This document shows positions 33,072 to 41,590 of a DNA stretch of 64,000 bases, one piece after another. How positions within the stretch are numbered: the first letter of the stretch is position 1; each line of letters starts with the position of its first letter. The notes under the pieces are model-generated. The model worked only from the letters and a program-made list of their open reading frames with translations. It was not told where the DNA came from and ran no database searches. Origin of the DNA: Variovorax sp. ZS18.2.2 (GTDB lineage: Bacteria > Pseudomonadota > Gammaproteobacteria > Burkholderiales > Burkholderiaceae_C); contig NZ_JANLNM010000012.1 in the NCBI RefSeq assembly GCF_024701975.1, positions 1 to 64,000 of the forward strand, in the 5' to 3' direction. Both the position numbers and the translations under genes were made by a program.

Positions 33072-33977
33072 ATGAACCTCAAGGCCACGCTGTCGGTTCT
33101 GCTCACCGGACTGCTGGCGGCTGCCGCGCTCGCCGTCGCACCGGCGCAGGCCCAGGAGCAGCTCACCGGCACGCTCGCCAAGGCGCGCGAGTCGGGCGCC
33201 ATCACCATCGGCTACCGCGAGTCGTCGGTGCCGTTCTCGTACCTCAATGCGCGCAAGGAGCCGATCGGTTATTCGATTGAACTGTGCCGCGCGCTGGTCA
33301 CGGCCATCGAGGACACCGTCAACAAGAGCCTCACGATCAAGTGGGTGCCCGTCACTTCCGACTCGCGCATCGACGCGGTCGCCAGCGGCAAGGTCGACCT
33401 GGAGTGCGGCTCCACCACCAACAACCTGGAGCGCCAGAAGCGGGTGAGCTTCTCGCCGACGATGTTCGTCTCGGGCACCAAGGTGCTGGTGAAGAAGGGC
33501 GCGCCGATCAAGTCGTTCCGCGACCTGGCCGGCAAGAAGGTGGCGGTGACCGCCGGTACCACCAACGAGAAGACGCTGCGCGACCTGTCGGAGAAGTTCA
33601 AGCTCGGCATCAACCTGCAGGTGGCGCGCGACCATGCGGAATCGTTCGGGCTCGTGAAGAGCGGCCAGGCCGATGCCTTCGCCACCGACGACGTGCTGCT
33701 CTACGGCCTCATCGCACAGGACGCCGCCAAGGCCGACTACGAGGTGGTCGGCGACTTCCTCTCCTACGACCCCTACGGGATCATGTACCGCAAGGGCGAC
33801 GCGCAACTGGCCAAGGTGGTCAACGACACCTTCCAGGTGCTGGCCGAAGACGGCGAGATCCATCGGCAGTACAAGCGCTGGTTCCTGCGCAAGCTCCCTT
33901 CGGGGGAGAGCATCAACCTGCCGATGAGCGCGCAGCTGGAGACGATCATCCAGACGATGTCGGTGAAGGCCGAGTAG
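33072..33977 (+). CDS. Amino-acid-type periplasmic solute-binding protein
   Basis: A 301-residue family 3 binding protein (GltI-like, glutamate/aspartate). A signal peptide spans residues 1-28 (cleavage after AQA). Core blocks are GAITIGYRESSVPFSYLN, GYSIELCRALVTAIED, SRIDAVASGKVDLECGSTTN and AGKKVAVTAGTTNEKTL. No ABC permease or ATPase gene accompanies it; it follows the DAACS symporter by eight bases. It may serve an ABC transporter encoded elsewhere, or collect ligand in the same uptake pathway as the symporter. Confidence 0.9.
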   Translation: MNLKATLSVLLTGLLAAAALAVAPAQAQEQLTGTLAKARESGAITIGYRESSVPFSYLNARKEPIGYSIELCRALVTAIEDTVNKSLTIKWVPVTSDSRIDAVASGKVDLECGSTTNNLERQKRVSFSPTMFVSGTKVLVKKGAPIKSFRDLAGKKVAVTAGTTNEKTLRDLSEKFKLGINLQVARDHAESFGLVKSGQADAFATDDVLLYGLIAQDAAKADYEVVGDFLSYDPYGIMYRKGDAQLAKVVNDTFQVLAEDGEIHRQYKRWFLRKLPSGESINLPMSAQLETIIQTMSVKAE

Positions 33978-33990
33978 GCTTGGCGCCTTC

Positions 33991-35163
33991 TTACCGTGCT
34001 GGCCACTCCCAGCGCGGGATTTCGCTCATGTCGAGGTTCGCGATGCGGGTCTCGCCGAACTGCTTTTCGAGCACCACGGGCTGCAGGCCTTCGCTGTCGT
34101 CCAGCGCGGCGATCAGGCGCGCCGCGTGCGACACCACGATCACCTGCGATTGCCGCGCCGCCTGCGCGATGAGGCGGCCAAGCGCCGGCAACAGGTCTGG
34201 ATGCAGGCTGGTCTCGGGCTCGTTGAGCACCAGCAGCGCGGGCGGCCGGGGCGTCAGCAGCGCCGCGATCCACAACAGGTAGCGCAGGGTGCCGTCGGAC
34301 AATTCGGCGGCTGTCAGGGGCCGCAAAAGGCCGTGCTGGTGCATCAGCGTCTGGAAGCGGTCGCCCTCGGCCTCGACTTCGACGCGGGCACCCGGAAAGG
34401 CATCGTCCACGGCGCGGTCGAGCGCCTCGCCGTCACCGATCTCGCGGATGGTCTGCAGGGCCGCCGCCAGGTCGGCGCCGTCGTTGGCGAGCACCGGTGT
34501 GTAGGTGCCCAGTTGCGGCAGGCGGGCCGGGGCGTCGGCGTCGGAGCGGAAGTGGTCGTAGAAGCGCCAGGAGCGCATCTGCTCGCGCAGCGTGAGCATC
34601 TCGGGCGCGTCGCGCGGGTCGGCGTGCTCGGTCATCATGCTGGCGAAGGCGGGGATCGGCCGGCCCACGGCCTGCCAGCCCTTGCCTTCGCGCAGGCGCA
34701 GCGCGCCACCCTTGCGGTCGACCAGTTGCGTCGAGGGCCGCAGCAGCGGGCCGCTCCAGATGGCTTCGTGCTTGATCTGCGGGTCGCGCGAGAAGGCGGT
34801 CGACGGAATCGGCGGCGGCAGGCCGATGTCGATGGCGTAGCCGAAATCCTCCGACTCGGCGCCGGCGAAACCCAGCTTCAGCGCGACAGGCTCGTTGCGC
34901 CTCGTGCCCTGCACCGGCATCTCGCCCCGCAGCATCGCGGCAGAAAAACTCTCTGGCCCGGCCCACAGCGTGGAAGACAGCCCGCCCTCTCGCACCAGTG
35001 AGCGGATCACGCCGCCGTTGGCGATGTCGGCCAGGAGCCGCATCGCGCGGTACACGCTCGACTTGCCGCTGCCGTTGGCGCCCGTCACCACCGTGAGGCG
35101 GCCGAGCGGCACCGTCAGCTGACGCAGCGACCGGTAGTTGGCAATGGCGAGCGCGGAGAGCAC
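33991..35163 (-). CDS. AAA-type ATPase of the COG4637/OLD-like group
   Basis: A 390-residue ABC-like ATPase. Walker A is GANGSGKSS at about residues 28-36, the Walker B region reads LLVLNEPETSLHPDLLPAL and the switch QVIVVSHAARLI follows. The signature-like block is LTAAELSDGTLRYLLWIAALL. There is no TOPRIM nuclease domain, so it is not a complete OLD protein, and no toxin or nuclease partner is next to it. The function is unknown. It is 20 bases after hisA on the same strand and converges with the binding-protein gene. Confidence 0.82.
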   Translation of the reverse strand: MLSALAIANYRSLRQLTVPLGRLTVVTGANGSGKSSVYRAMRLLADIANGGVIRSLVREGGLSSTLWAGPESFSAAMLRGEMPVQGTRRNEPVALKLGFAGAESEDFGYAIDIGLPPPIPSTAFSRDPQIKHEAIWSGPLLRPSTQLVDRKGGALRLREGKGWQAVGRPIPAFASMMTEHADPRDAPEMLTLREQMRSWRFYDHFRSDADAPARLPQLGTYTPVLANDGADLAAALQTIREIGDGEALDRAVDDAFPGARVEVEAEGDRFQTLMHQHGLLRPLTAAELSDGTLRYLLWIAALLTPRPPALLVLNEPETSLHPDLLPALGRLIAQAARQSQVIVVSHAARLIAALDDSEGLQPVVLEKQFGETRIANLDMSEIPRWEWPAR

Positions 35164-35182
35164 GCGCTGCGCAAGGAAGGCG

Positions 35183-35926
35183 TCAGGCGCCGGCCAGCTC
35201 GTCCGCGCGGGCTTGCGCGGCGGCGAAGTCGAGGTCGCCCGAGTAGATGGCGCGTCCGCAGATCACGCCCTCGACGCCTTCGAACTCGACCGCGCAGAGC
35301 TGGTCGATGTCGGCCATGTTCGAGAGGCCGCCCGAGGCGATCACCGGAATGGTCAGCGCCTGCGCCAGCTTGACGGTGGCTTCGATGTTGATGCCCGAGA
35401 GCATGCCGTCGCGGCCGATGTCGGTGTAGATGATCGATTCGACGCCGTAGTCCTCGAACTTCTTGCCGAGGTCGGCCACCTCGTGGCCCGTGAGCTTGCT
35501 CCAGCCGTCGGTGGCGACCTTGCCGTCCTTGGCATCCAGGCCCACGATGATGTGGCCGCCGAAGGCGCTGCAGGCGTCCTTCAGGAAGCCCGGGTTCTTG
35601 ACCGCGGCGGTGCCGATGATCACGTAGCGCAGGCCGTCGTCGATGTAGCGCTCGATGGTGTCCAGGTCGCGGATGCCGCCGCCCAGTTGCACCGGGATGT
35701 CGTCGCCGACTTCCTGCAGGATGGCCTTGATTGCCGCGTGGTTCTGCGGCTTGCCGGCGAAGGCGCCATTCAGATCGACCAGATGCAGCCGCCGCGCGCC
35801 GGCGGTGACCCACTTGCGGGCCATGGCGGCGGGGTCTTCGCTGAAGATGGTGGACTGGTCCATGTCGCCCTGTTTGAGGCGAACGCAGTGGCCGTCTTTG
35901 AGATCAATGGCGGGAATGAGGAGCAT
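35183..35926 (-). CDS. hisA: Phosphoribosylformimino-AICAR-phosphate isomerase HisA
   Basis: A 247-residue TIM-barrel isomerase, fourth enzyme of the histidine pathway. Catalytic aspartates are D8 (IPAIDLKDGHCVRLKQG) and the one in IVGLDAKDGKVATDGW; phosphate loops are QLGGGIRD and ASGGLSN. It lies 63 bases downstream of hisH. Normally hisF would follow; here the ATPase gene does. Confidence 0.96.
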   Translation of the reverse strand: MLLIPAIDLKDGHCVRLKQGDMDQSTIFSEDPAAMARKWVTAGARRLHLVDLNGAFAGKPQNHAAIKAILQEVGDDIPVQLGGGIRDLDTIERYIDDGLRYVIIGTAAVKNPGFLKDACSAFGGHIIVGLDAKDGKVATDGWSKLTGHEVADLGKKFEDYGVESIIYTDIGRDGMLSGINIEATVKLAQALTIPVIASGGLSNMADIDQLCAVEFEGVEGVICGRAIYSGDLDFAAAQARADELAGA

Positions 35927-35989
35927 GGAAGTGACGCGAGTGTGCGAAAGCCGGGCTGTGGAAGGTTCGGCCCGGTCGGAAAAAATGGT

Positions 35990-36649
35990 TCAGGGGTTCC
36001 AGTGGAGGAAGTTGCGATAGAGCTGCAGCCCATGGTCCGCACTCTTCTCCGGGTGGAACTGGGTGGCAAAAATGTTATCGCGTGCGATGGCTGCGGTAAA
36101 GCTCGCGCCGTAATCGGCCTCACCCACGCTGTGCCGGGCGTCGGCCGGCCGCGCGTAGAAGCTGTGCACGAAGTAGAAGTAGCTCTGGTCGGGAATGCCC
36201 GCCCACACCGCGTGCGGCTGGGCCTGGCGCACCTGGTTCCAGCCCATCTGCGGCACCTTGAAACGGCTGCCGTCGGCCTGCAGGCGGCCGGCCAGTTCGA
36301 ACTTGATGACCTCACCCGGTATGAGGCCAAGGCCGTCGGTCGGGCCTTCGTCGCTGCGCGACAGCAGCATCTGCATGCCGACGCACACGCCGAAAAGCGG
36401 CTTGCTCGCCGCCGCTTCGAGCACCGATTCCTGAAGACCGGAATCGCGCAACTCGCGCATGCAGTCGGGCATCGCGCCCTGCCCCGGCAGCACCACGCGG
36501 GTGGCCTTGCGCACCACGTCCGGATCGGAGGTGACGAACACCTCCACGCCCACCTGGTCGGCCGCATGGCGCACGGCCTGCGACACGGAGTGCAGGTTGC
36601 CCATGCCGTAGTCGACAACGGCGACGGAATTCGTTGCTACAGATTTCAT
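35990..36649 (-). CDS. hisH: Imidazole glycerol phosphate synthase glutaminase subunit HisH
   Basis: A 219-residue class I glutamine amidotransferase that supplies ammonia to HisF. The nucleophile cysteine is in FGVCVGMQML, the histidine and glutamate in ATQFHPEKS, and the oxyanion region in LPGQGAMPDC. The first eight residues (MKSVATNS) precede the conserved VAVVDYGMGNLHS and are encoded by a short repeat element that also occurs at the start of mlaA. It follows hisB by 19 bases. Confidence 0.95.
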   Translation of the reverse strand: MKSVATNSVAVVDYGMGNLHSVSQAVRHAADQVGVEVFVTSDPDVVRKATRVVLPGQGAMPDCMRELRDSGLQESVLEAAASKPLFGVCVGMQMLLSRSDEGPTDGLGLIPGEVIKFELAGRLQADGSRFKVPQMGWNQVRQAQPHAVWAGIPDQSYFYFVHSFYARPADARHSVGEADYGASFTAAIARDNIFATQFHPEKSADHGLQLYRNFLHWNP

Positions 36650-36652
36650 AGC
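36636..36652 (-). repeat. 17-base GCTATGAAA...TAGC element at the hisH start codon
   Basis: On the minus strand GCTATGAAATCTGTAGC covers the hisH start codon. The same 17-base layout, 13/17 identical, covers the proposed mlaA start codon (47425-47441). GCTA/TAGC are inverted arms. Confidence 0.5.
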
Positions 36653-36668
36653 TGTTCGCCGATGGATT

Positions 36669-37277
36669 TCAGAGCGAACCTTTGGTCGAGGGAATGACGC
36701 CCACGGAGCGCGGATCCAGCTCCAGCGCGCCGCGCATGGCACGGGCGAAGGCCTTGAAGACGGTCTCGCACTGGTGGTGCGCGTTCACGCCCTTGAGGTT
36801 GTCGATGTGCAGCGTGACGAAGGCGTGGTTCGCAAAGCCCTGGAAGAACTCGTAGGTGAGCTGGCTGTCGAAGGTGCCGATCATTCCGCTGGTGAAAGGC
36901 ACGTGCATCACGAGGCCCGGGCGGCCCGAGAAATCGATGACCACGCGGCTGAGTGCTTCGTCCAGCGGCACGTAGGCATGGCCGTAGCGCCGGATGCCCT
37001 TCTTGTCGCCGATGGCCTGGGCCACGGCCTGCCCGAACGTGATGCCCACGTCCTCCACCGTGTGGTGGCCGTCGATGTGCAGGTCGCCCTGGCAGTCGAT
37101 ATCGAGGTCGATCAGCCCGTGGCGGGCGATCTGGTCGAGCATGTGGTCGAAGAAGCCGATGCCGGTGGCGAGCTTCGCCTTGCCGGTGCCGTCGAGGTTC
37201 ACGCTGACGGTAATCTTCGTCTCGGCGGTGTTGCGGGTGACCGACGCGGTGCGGTCGGTGCTCTGTGGGGTGGTCAT
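36669..37277 (-). CDS. hisB: Imidazoleglycerol-phosphate dehydratase HisB
   Basis: A 202-residue manganese enzyme (monofunctional, without the N-terminal phosphatase of enterobacterial HisB). Metal-binding repeats are FFDHMLDQIARHG, DGHHTVEDVGITFG and NLKGVNAHHQCETVFKAFA (the last read in two parts). The start overlaps hisC by four bases (ATGA). A histidinol-phosphate phosphatase must be encoded elsewhere. Confidence 0.96.
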   Translation of the reverse strand: MTTPQSTDRTASVTRNTAETKITVSVNLDGTGKAKLATGIGFFDHMLDQIARHGLIDLDIDCQGDLHIDGHHTVEDVGITFGQAVAQAIGDKKGIRRYGHAYVPLDEALSRVVIDFSGRPGLVMHVPFTSGMIGTFDSQLTYEFFQGFANHAFVTLHIDNLKGVNAHHQCETVFKAFARAMRGALELDPRSVGVIPSTKGSL

Positions 37278-38356
37278 AGTGAGGCTTCGAGTGCCGCCAG
37301 CATCCGCGCATTCTCGTCGGCCGTTCCGACGGTCAGGCGCAGGCAATTTGCCAGCAGTTCGTGCATTTTAGAAACGTTCTTCACCAGGACCCCCTGAGCC
37401 TTCATGCCCTCGAAGGTCTTGGTGGCATCGGGCACACGCAAAAGGATCATGTTCGCGTCGCTCGGCCAGGTCTTCACGCCCGGCAGCCGGCCCAGGCCCG
37501 TCATCAGGCGCTCGCGCTCCTCGCGAATCTGCCTGGCCTGCGCCTCGAACACCTCGGTGTGCTCCAGCGCGAACAGCGCGCACTCGCAGTTGAGCACGCT
37601 GATGTTGTAGGGCGGGCGCACCTTGTCGACCTCGGCGACCAGCGCAGCCGGCCCCATGAGGTAGCCCAGGCGAATGCCGGCCAGGCCGAACTTGCTGAGC
37701 GTGCGCATCAGCAGCACATGGCCGTGCCTGGCGATGCGGTCGATGTAGCTGCGGGCGGCAAAAGGTTGGTAGGCCTCGTCGATCACCACCAGGCCGCCCT
37801 GCGCGCCCTGGGCTTCGACGATCTTCTCGATGACGGCGTCGTCCCAGAGGTTGGCGGTCGGGTTGTTCGGGTAGGCGAGGTAGACGATGGCGGGCTTCTC
37901 GCGCGCGATGGCGGCCAGCATGACGGCCTCGTCGAGCTCGAAGTCGGCCGTGAGCGGCACGCCGACAAAGCGCAGGCCCTGCAGCTGGGCGCTCATCGCG
38001 TACATCACGAAGCCGGGCACGGGCGCGAGCACGGTGGCGCCGGGCTGGTCGCAGGCGATGGCCAGCAGCGAGATCAGCTCGTCCGAACCGTTGCCCAGCA
38101 TCAGCGCGAAGCCTTCGGGCATCTGCGCGTGGGCCGCCAGCGCACGCTGCAGGTCGGCACCGCGGTCACCCGGATAGCGGTTGAGCGCCAGCGCGCCGAG
38201 CCGTGCGCCGAGCTCGGCCTGCAGCGCGGGCGGCAGGCCGAAGGGGTTTTCCATCGCGTCGAGCTTGATGAAGCCGCGCGCGTCCTGCACGGCATAGGCA
38301 TGCATGGCGCGCACGTCGGCGCGGATGCGCTGGAGCGCGGGGAGAGAGTCAGACAT
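37274..38356 (-). CDS. hisC: Histidinol-phosphate aminotransferase HisC
   Basis: A 360-residue PLP-dependent class I/II aminotransferase. The PLP lysine is in TLSKFGLAGIRLGY; other family blocks are KLDAMENPFGLP, YLAYPNNPTANLW and VVIDEAYQPF. It makes histidinol phosphate from imidazole acetol phosphate. Its start overlaps the end of the SUFU-domain gene upstream by eight bases. Confidence 0.95.
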   Translation of the reverse strand: MSDSLPALQRIRADVRAMHAYAVQDARGFIKLDAMENPFGLPPALQAELGARLGALALNRYPGDRGADLQRALAAHAQMPEGFALMLGNGSDELISLLAIACDQPGATVLAPVPGFVMYAMSAQLQGLRFVGVPLTADFELDEAVMLAAIAREKPAIVYLAYPNNPTANLWDDAVIEKIVEAQGAQGGLVVIDEAYQPFAARSYIDRIARHGHVLLMRTLSKFGLAGIRLGYLMGPAALVAEVDKVRPPYNISVLNCECALFALEHTEVFEAQARQIREERERLMTGLGRLPGVKTWPSDANMILLRVPDATKTFEGMKAQGVLVKNVSKMHELLANCLRLTVGTADENARMLAALEASL

Positions 38357-39014
38357 AAGAGGATCGCTGGGGGTCGAAGACCATCGGGTGGTCGTTGGCG
38401 TCGAACAGGTCGAGCAGTTCGCCGAAGCCGCCCTCGCGCTTGACCAGCGCGTATTCGGCTTCGGAGATGAGGTTGACAGTCAGCGTGGCGATGGCCTCGC
38501 CTTCATCGACCGTGACGCCGGAGAGCATTCGCGCGTCGGGGCCATAGATCGGAGACAGGAAGAAGAAGGTCTGGAACCCGCAGAACGACAGCGGCGGCTC
38601 GGGCATCGGCACCCGGTGACCGAAGCCCAGGAAGAAGCGGTCGAAGGCCGGCAGCTTGGCGAGCCAGCGCAGGTTCGAGATGTATTCGGGGTTCAGGTCG
38701 CGCACGTACCAGATCAGCTCGACCGCGCGCGAGGCGTCCTCGGGCAGGCCGCCGGACGGCATGGGCATGAGCCGGTCGCTCATGCCGTTGGTGACGAGCA
38801 CGTAGCCTTCGTCGTTGGCCGATTGGCTGCCCTCGACGAAATTGCGGCCGAAGGCATGGATGTCGACGCGGTGCTCTGCATCGGCGCTGTCGAGGAAGGT
38901 CTGCTCGGGCTCGCTCGCCAGAGCGTCGAGCATGGCCTGCAGGCGCAACTGCGCCCGGGTGGGCGTCGTGCCTGCGGTGCCGCCCCCGAAGGCCTTCTTC
39001 AGTCGGTTGAACAT
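38349..39014 (-). CDS. Suppressor-of-fused (SUFU) domain protein
   Basis: A 221-residue cytoplasmic protein that resembles the SUFU domain: VLVTNGMSDRLMPMP, RAVELIWYVRDLNPEYISNL and PLSFCGFQTFFFLSP. Bacterial SUFU proteins are often immunity proteins in polymorphic-toxin loci, though many have no known role. Here it lies inside the his operon between hisC (8-base overlap) and two exported proteins. No toxin gene is seen in the window. The domain call is from visual similarity. Confidence 0.72.
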   Translation of the reverse strand: MFNRLKKAFGGGTAGTTPTRAQLRLQAMLDALASEPEQTFLDSADAEHRVDIHAFGRNFVEGSQSANDEGYVLVTNGMSDRLMPMPSGGLPEDASRAVELIWYVRDLNPEYISNLRWLAKLPAFDRFFLGFGHRVPMPEPPLSFCGFQTFFFLSPIYGPDARMLSGVTVDEGEAIATLTVNLISEAEYALVKREGGFGELLDLFDANDHPMVFDPQRSSYV

Positions 39015-39021
39015 GATGGGA

Positions 39022-39393
39022 TCAGGACGAGCACCGGAAGCTGTTCTGCAAGGCGTTCGACAGCACCAGCTGCACCGGCATGTCGGCCTCGTAGACCTCG
39101 GCATTGCGCTTGAGCTCGGCCTCGAAGAACGAACGCGCCATCGACGGTTCGAGCCGGCGGCCATCGACGCAGAACAGCGGCTTCTGGCCCGTGCGCCGCG
39201 CCGTGTCGCTGGCTTCGCGCAGGCCTTCGAGCACGCCCACGAGGTAGTAGCTCGCGTAGGCCTTGCCCTCTTTCTTTTCCTTGACCTCGAGCGTGTGGAA
39301 CTCGCGGATGCTCATGGCCTGCGCACCGGCGCCGGCCGCGAGGGCCAGCACGAACCCCAGCATCGACAGACGGGCGGTGCGCTTGTTCTTCAT
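39022..39393 (-). CDS. Exported protein resembling Rap1a/Tai immunity family
   Basis: A 123-residue secreted protein with a signal peptide (residues 1-26, ending in AQA). The mature part has a helical YYLVGVLEGLREA segment, two cysteines (PLFCVDGRRL and the one in SFRCSS at the C-terminus) and EADMPVQLVLSNALQ. This pattern fits the Rap1a/Tai family, which includes periplasmic type VI effector immunity proteins but also unrelated members. It lies seven bases upstream of the SUFU gene and five bases after the lipoprotein gene. The assignment is tentative. Confidence 0.6.
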   Translation of the reverse strand: MKNKRTARLSMLGFVLALAAGAGAQAMSIREFHTLEVKEKKEGKAYASYYLVGVLEGLREASDTARRTGQKPLFCVDGRRLEPSMARSFFEAELKRNAEVYEADMPVQLVLSNALQNSFRCSS

Positions 39394-39398
39394 GGCAT

Positions 39399-40229
39399 TT
39401 ACTTGCGATAGCGCGGCGGCGGCGCGTAGGCGCCATCGGCCGGGAAGGCGCTGGGCTGCGGCGGCGTGGCATCGCGGCGCGGACGGCGCGGGGCCTGGGG
39501 CTGCTCGAGCTCGAACAGCGCGGCACCGATCACGCCGATGTTGCGCACGTCGCCGGCCTCGGTGTTCGCCGCATAGGCGCGGCCCGGCGTGGCGAAGCGG
39601 AAGGCCGCGACCTCGCTCTGGCTCTTGCGGAAGCCCTCGATGTTCAGCGTCTCCTGCGGGCGCAGCACGTAGCCGCCGTTGCGCAGGCTGCCTGGCTTGC
39701 CGTTGAGCACATCGAGGCCGTCGACGGTGGCGATCACCTCGTAGCTGCGGTCGCTCAAGTTGCGAAAGCGCAGCGTATAGCGCGCGCCTTCGACGCCGGC
39801 GAGGCGAAACATGTCGTTGCTGTTGCTTCGGCGAGCGCGCTGCAGCGGCAGAGGGCGGTCGTTCTCGTCGAGCACCGACCATTCGACATCGCCCTGGGCC
39901 AGTTGCAGGTTGAGGCGGCGCTCGGGGTTGTTGCCGACGTCGCGGCGCACGGCGGACGCTTCGTTGTAGCCCACAGAAGCCACTTCGTCCGGCTGGTCGG
40001 ACAGCCGCTTGGTCACAATGGTACGGGTCTTCGACTCGATGCCCTCGCCCCATTGCGTGCCGAGCTGTGCGGGTGCCGGCGCCGGGGTTGCGGCGCTGGG
40101 CGTTGCGGACATCGCGGCCGACTCGGCGCGGTTCTGCGGCATCTGGGTGCAGGCGGCCAGCAGGGCGGCGCCTGCAACGAGGCCGGCGGCGAACCGGAAA
40201 AACCGAGAACCATGGAGACGTTGAATCAT
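39399..40229 (-). CDS. Hypothetical lipoprotein
   Basis: A 276-residue lipoprotein with signal ending LLAAC at about residues 23-27. An Ala/Pro linker follows. The main part, about residues 60-245, has beta-rich blocks such as DVEWSVLDENDRPLPLQRAR and ARYTLRFRNLSDRSYEVIAT, and QETLNIEGFRKSQSEVAAFR; the C-terminus is Pro/Arg-rich (PRRPRRDATPPQP). No family is recognised. It is 38 bases after hisD and heads the three-gene insert, so it depends on the his transcript unless it has its own promoter. Confidence 0.78.
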   Translation of the reverse strand: MIQRLHGSRFFRFAAGLVAGAALLAACTQMPQNRAESAAMSATPSAATPAPAPAQLGTQWGEGIESKTRTIVTKRLSDQPDEVASVGYNEASAVRRDVGNNPERRLNLQLAQGDVEWSVLDENDRPLPLQRARRSNSNDMFRLAGVEGARYTLRFRNLSDRSYEVIATVDGLDVLNGKPGSLRNGGYVLRPQETLNIEGFRKSQSEVAAFRFATPGRAYAANTEAGDVRNIGVIGAALFELEQPQAPRRPRRDATPPQPSAFPADGAYAPPPRYRK

Positions 40230-40267
40230 CTGGCGTGCTCCTCCCTGAAGCGGGGTTTGTTGGAGCC

Positions 40268-41590
40268 TCAGATCTTACGCAGGCGCATGCGGGCGGCTTC
40301 GGCGTGCGCCTGCAGGCCCTCGCCCTCCGCCAGCGTGACGGCGATGGGGCCGAGCACCTGAGCGCCGGCTTCGCTGACCTCGATCAGGCTCGACCGCTTC
40401 TGGAAGTCGTAGACGCCCAGCGGGCTCGAGAAGCGCGCCGTGCCGCTGGTGGGCAGCACGTGGTTCGGGCCGGCGCAGTAGTCGCCAAGGCTCTCGCTGG
40501 TGAAGGCACCGAGAAAGATCGCACCGGCGTGGCGCAGCAGCGGCTCCCAGCGGTTCGGCTCGCTGCTGCTGACTTCCAGGTGCTCGGGCGCGATGCGGTT
40601 GCTGATCTCGCAGGCCTCTTCCATGCTCTTCGTGTGGATCAGCGCGCCGCGGCCATTGAGCGAGGCGGCGATGATTTCCGCGCGCGGCATGGCGGGCAGC
40701 AGGCGATCGATTTCGGCCTGCACGCGGTCGATGTAGGCGGCGTCGGGGCACAGCAGGATGCTCTGCGCCAACTCGTCGTGCTCGGCCTGGCTGAACAGGT
40801 CCATCGCCACCCACTCGGGTGGCGTGGTGCCGTCGGCCAGCACGAGGATCTCGCTCGGGCCCGCGATCATGTCGATGCCCACGGTGCCGAACACGCGGCG
40901 CTTGGCGGCGGCCACGTAGGCGTTGCCGGGGCCGGTGATCTTGTCGACCGCGGGGATGGTGGCGGTGCCGTAGGCGAGCGCGGCGACGGCCTGCGCGCCG
41001 CCGATGGTGAAGCCGCGCGTCACGCCGGCCACATAGGCGGCGGCCAGGACGAGCTGGTTCTTCTCGCCCCTCGGCGTGGGCACGACCATGATGATTTCAC
41101 CCACCCCCGCGACGTGCGCGGGAATCGCGTTCATCAGCACGCTCGACGGATACGCGGCCTTGCCGCCCGGCACGTAGATGCCGACGCGATCGAGTGGCGT
41201 GACCTTCTGGCCGAGCAGCGTGCCGTCGGCATCGCGGTAGCTCCAGCTCTCGCCGCTCGCCTTCTTCTGGGCCTCGTGGTAGCTGCGCACGCGGCGCGCG
41301 GCGGCTTCGAGCGCATCCCGTTGTGCGGTAGGCAATGCTTCGAAGGCCGCCTTCAGTTCGGCCTGCGTGAGTTCCAGTTCGGGCAGCGTCTTCGCGTCGA
41401 GCTTGTCGAAGCGGTTGGTGTACTCGAGCACGGCATCGTCGCCGCGCTTTTGCACATCAGCCAGGATGTCGGCCACCACCTTCTCGATCGCAGCATCCGC
41501 GTCCGCGGACCAATGCAGCCGCGCCTTGAATTCAGCATCGAAGCTGGCTGAAGTCGTGGAGAGTCGGGCGGGGGCTGCTTTCAGAGTCAT
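40268..41590 (-). CDS. hisD: Histidinol dehydrogenase HisD
   Basis: A 440-residue zinc- and NAD-dependent enzyme making histidine from histidinol in two oxidations. Family signature blocks are IDMIAGPSEILVLAD, DLFSQAEHDELAQSILL, and the C-terminal YCAGPNHVLPTSGTARFSS; the Zn ligands lie within these. Its start overlaps the hisG stop by four bases. Length is normal. Confidence 0.96.
   Translation of the reverse strand: MTLKAAPARLSTTSASFDAEFKARLHWSADADAAIEKVVADILADVQKRGDDAVLEYTNRFDKLDAKTLPELELTQAELKAAFEALPTAQRDALEAAARRVRSYHEAQKKASGESWSYRDADGTLLGQKVTPLDRVGIYVPGGKAAYPSSVLMNAIPAHVAGVGEIIMVVPTPRGEKNQLVLAAAYVAGVTRGFTIGGAQAVAALAYGTATIPAVDKITGPGNAYVAAAKRRVFGTVGIDMIAGPSEILVLADGTTPPEWVAMDLFSQAEHDELAQSILLCPDAAYIDRVQAEIDRLLPAMPRAEIIAASLNGRGALIHTKSMEEACEISNRIAPEHLEVSSSEPNRWEPLLRHAGAIFLGAFTSESLGDYCAGPNHVLPTSGTARFSSPLGVYDFQKRSSLIEVSEAGAQVLGPIAVTLAEGEGLQAHAEAARMRLRKI

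Noticed and set aside
33991..35163. Gabija- or OLD-type anti-phage system
   Set aside because: The ATPase lacks a TOPRIM nuclease domain and has no helicase or nuclease partner beside it; the COG4637-like pattern is of unknown function.
38349..40229. Complete toxin-immunity locus within the his operon
   Set aside because: Only immunity-like folds are suggested and no toxin, VgrG, PAAR or Hcp gene occurs in the window, so the set is reported as a hypothesis and not as a system.
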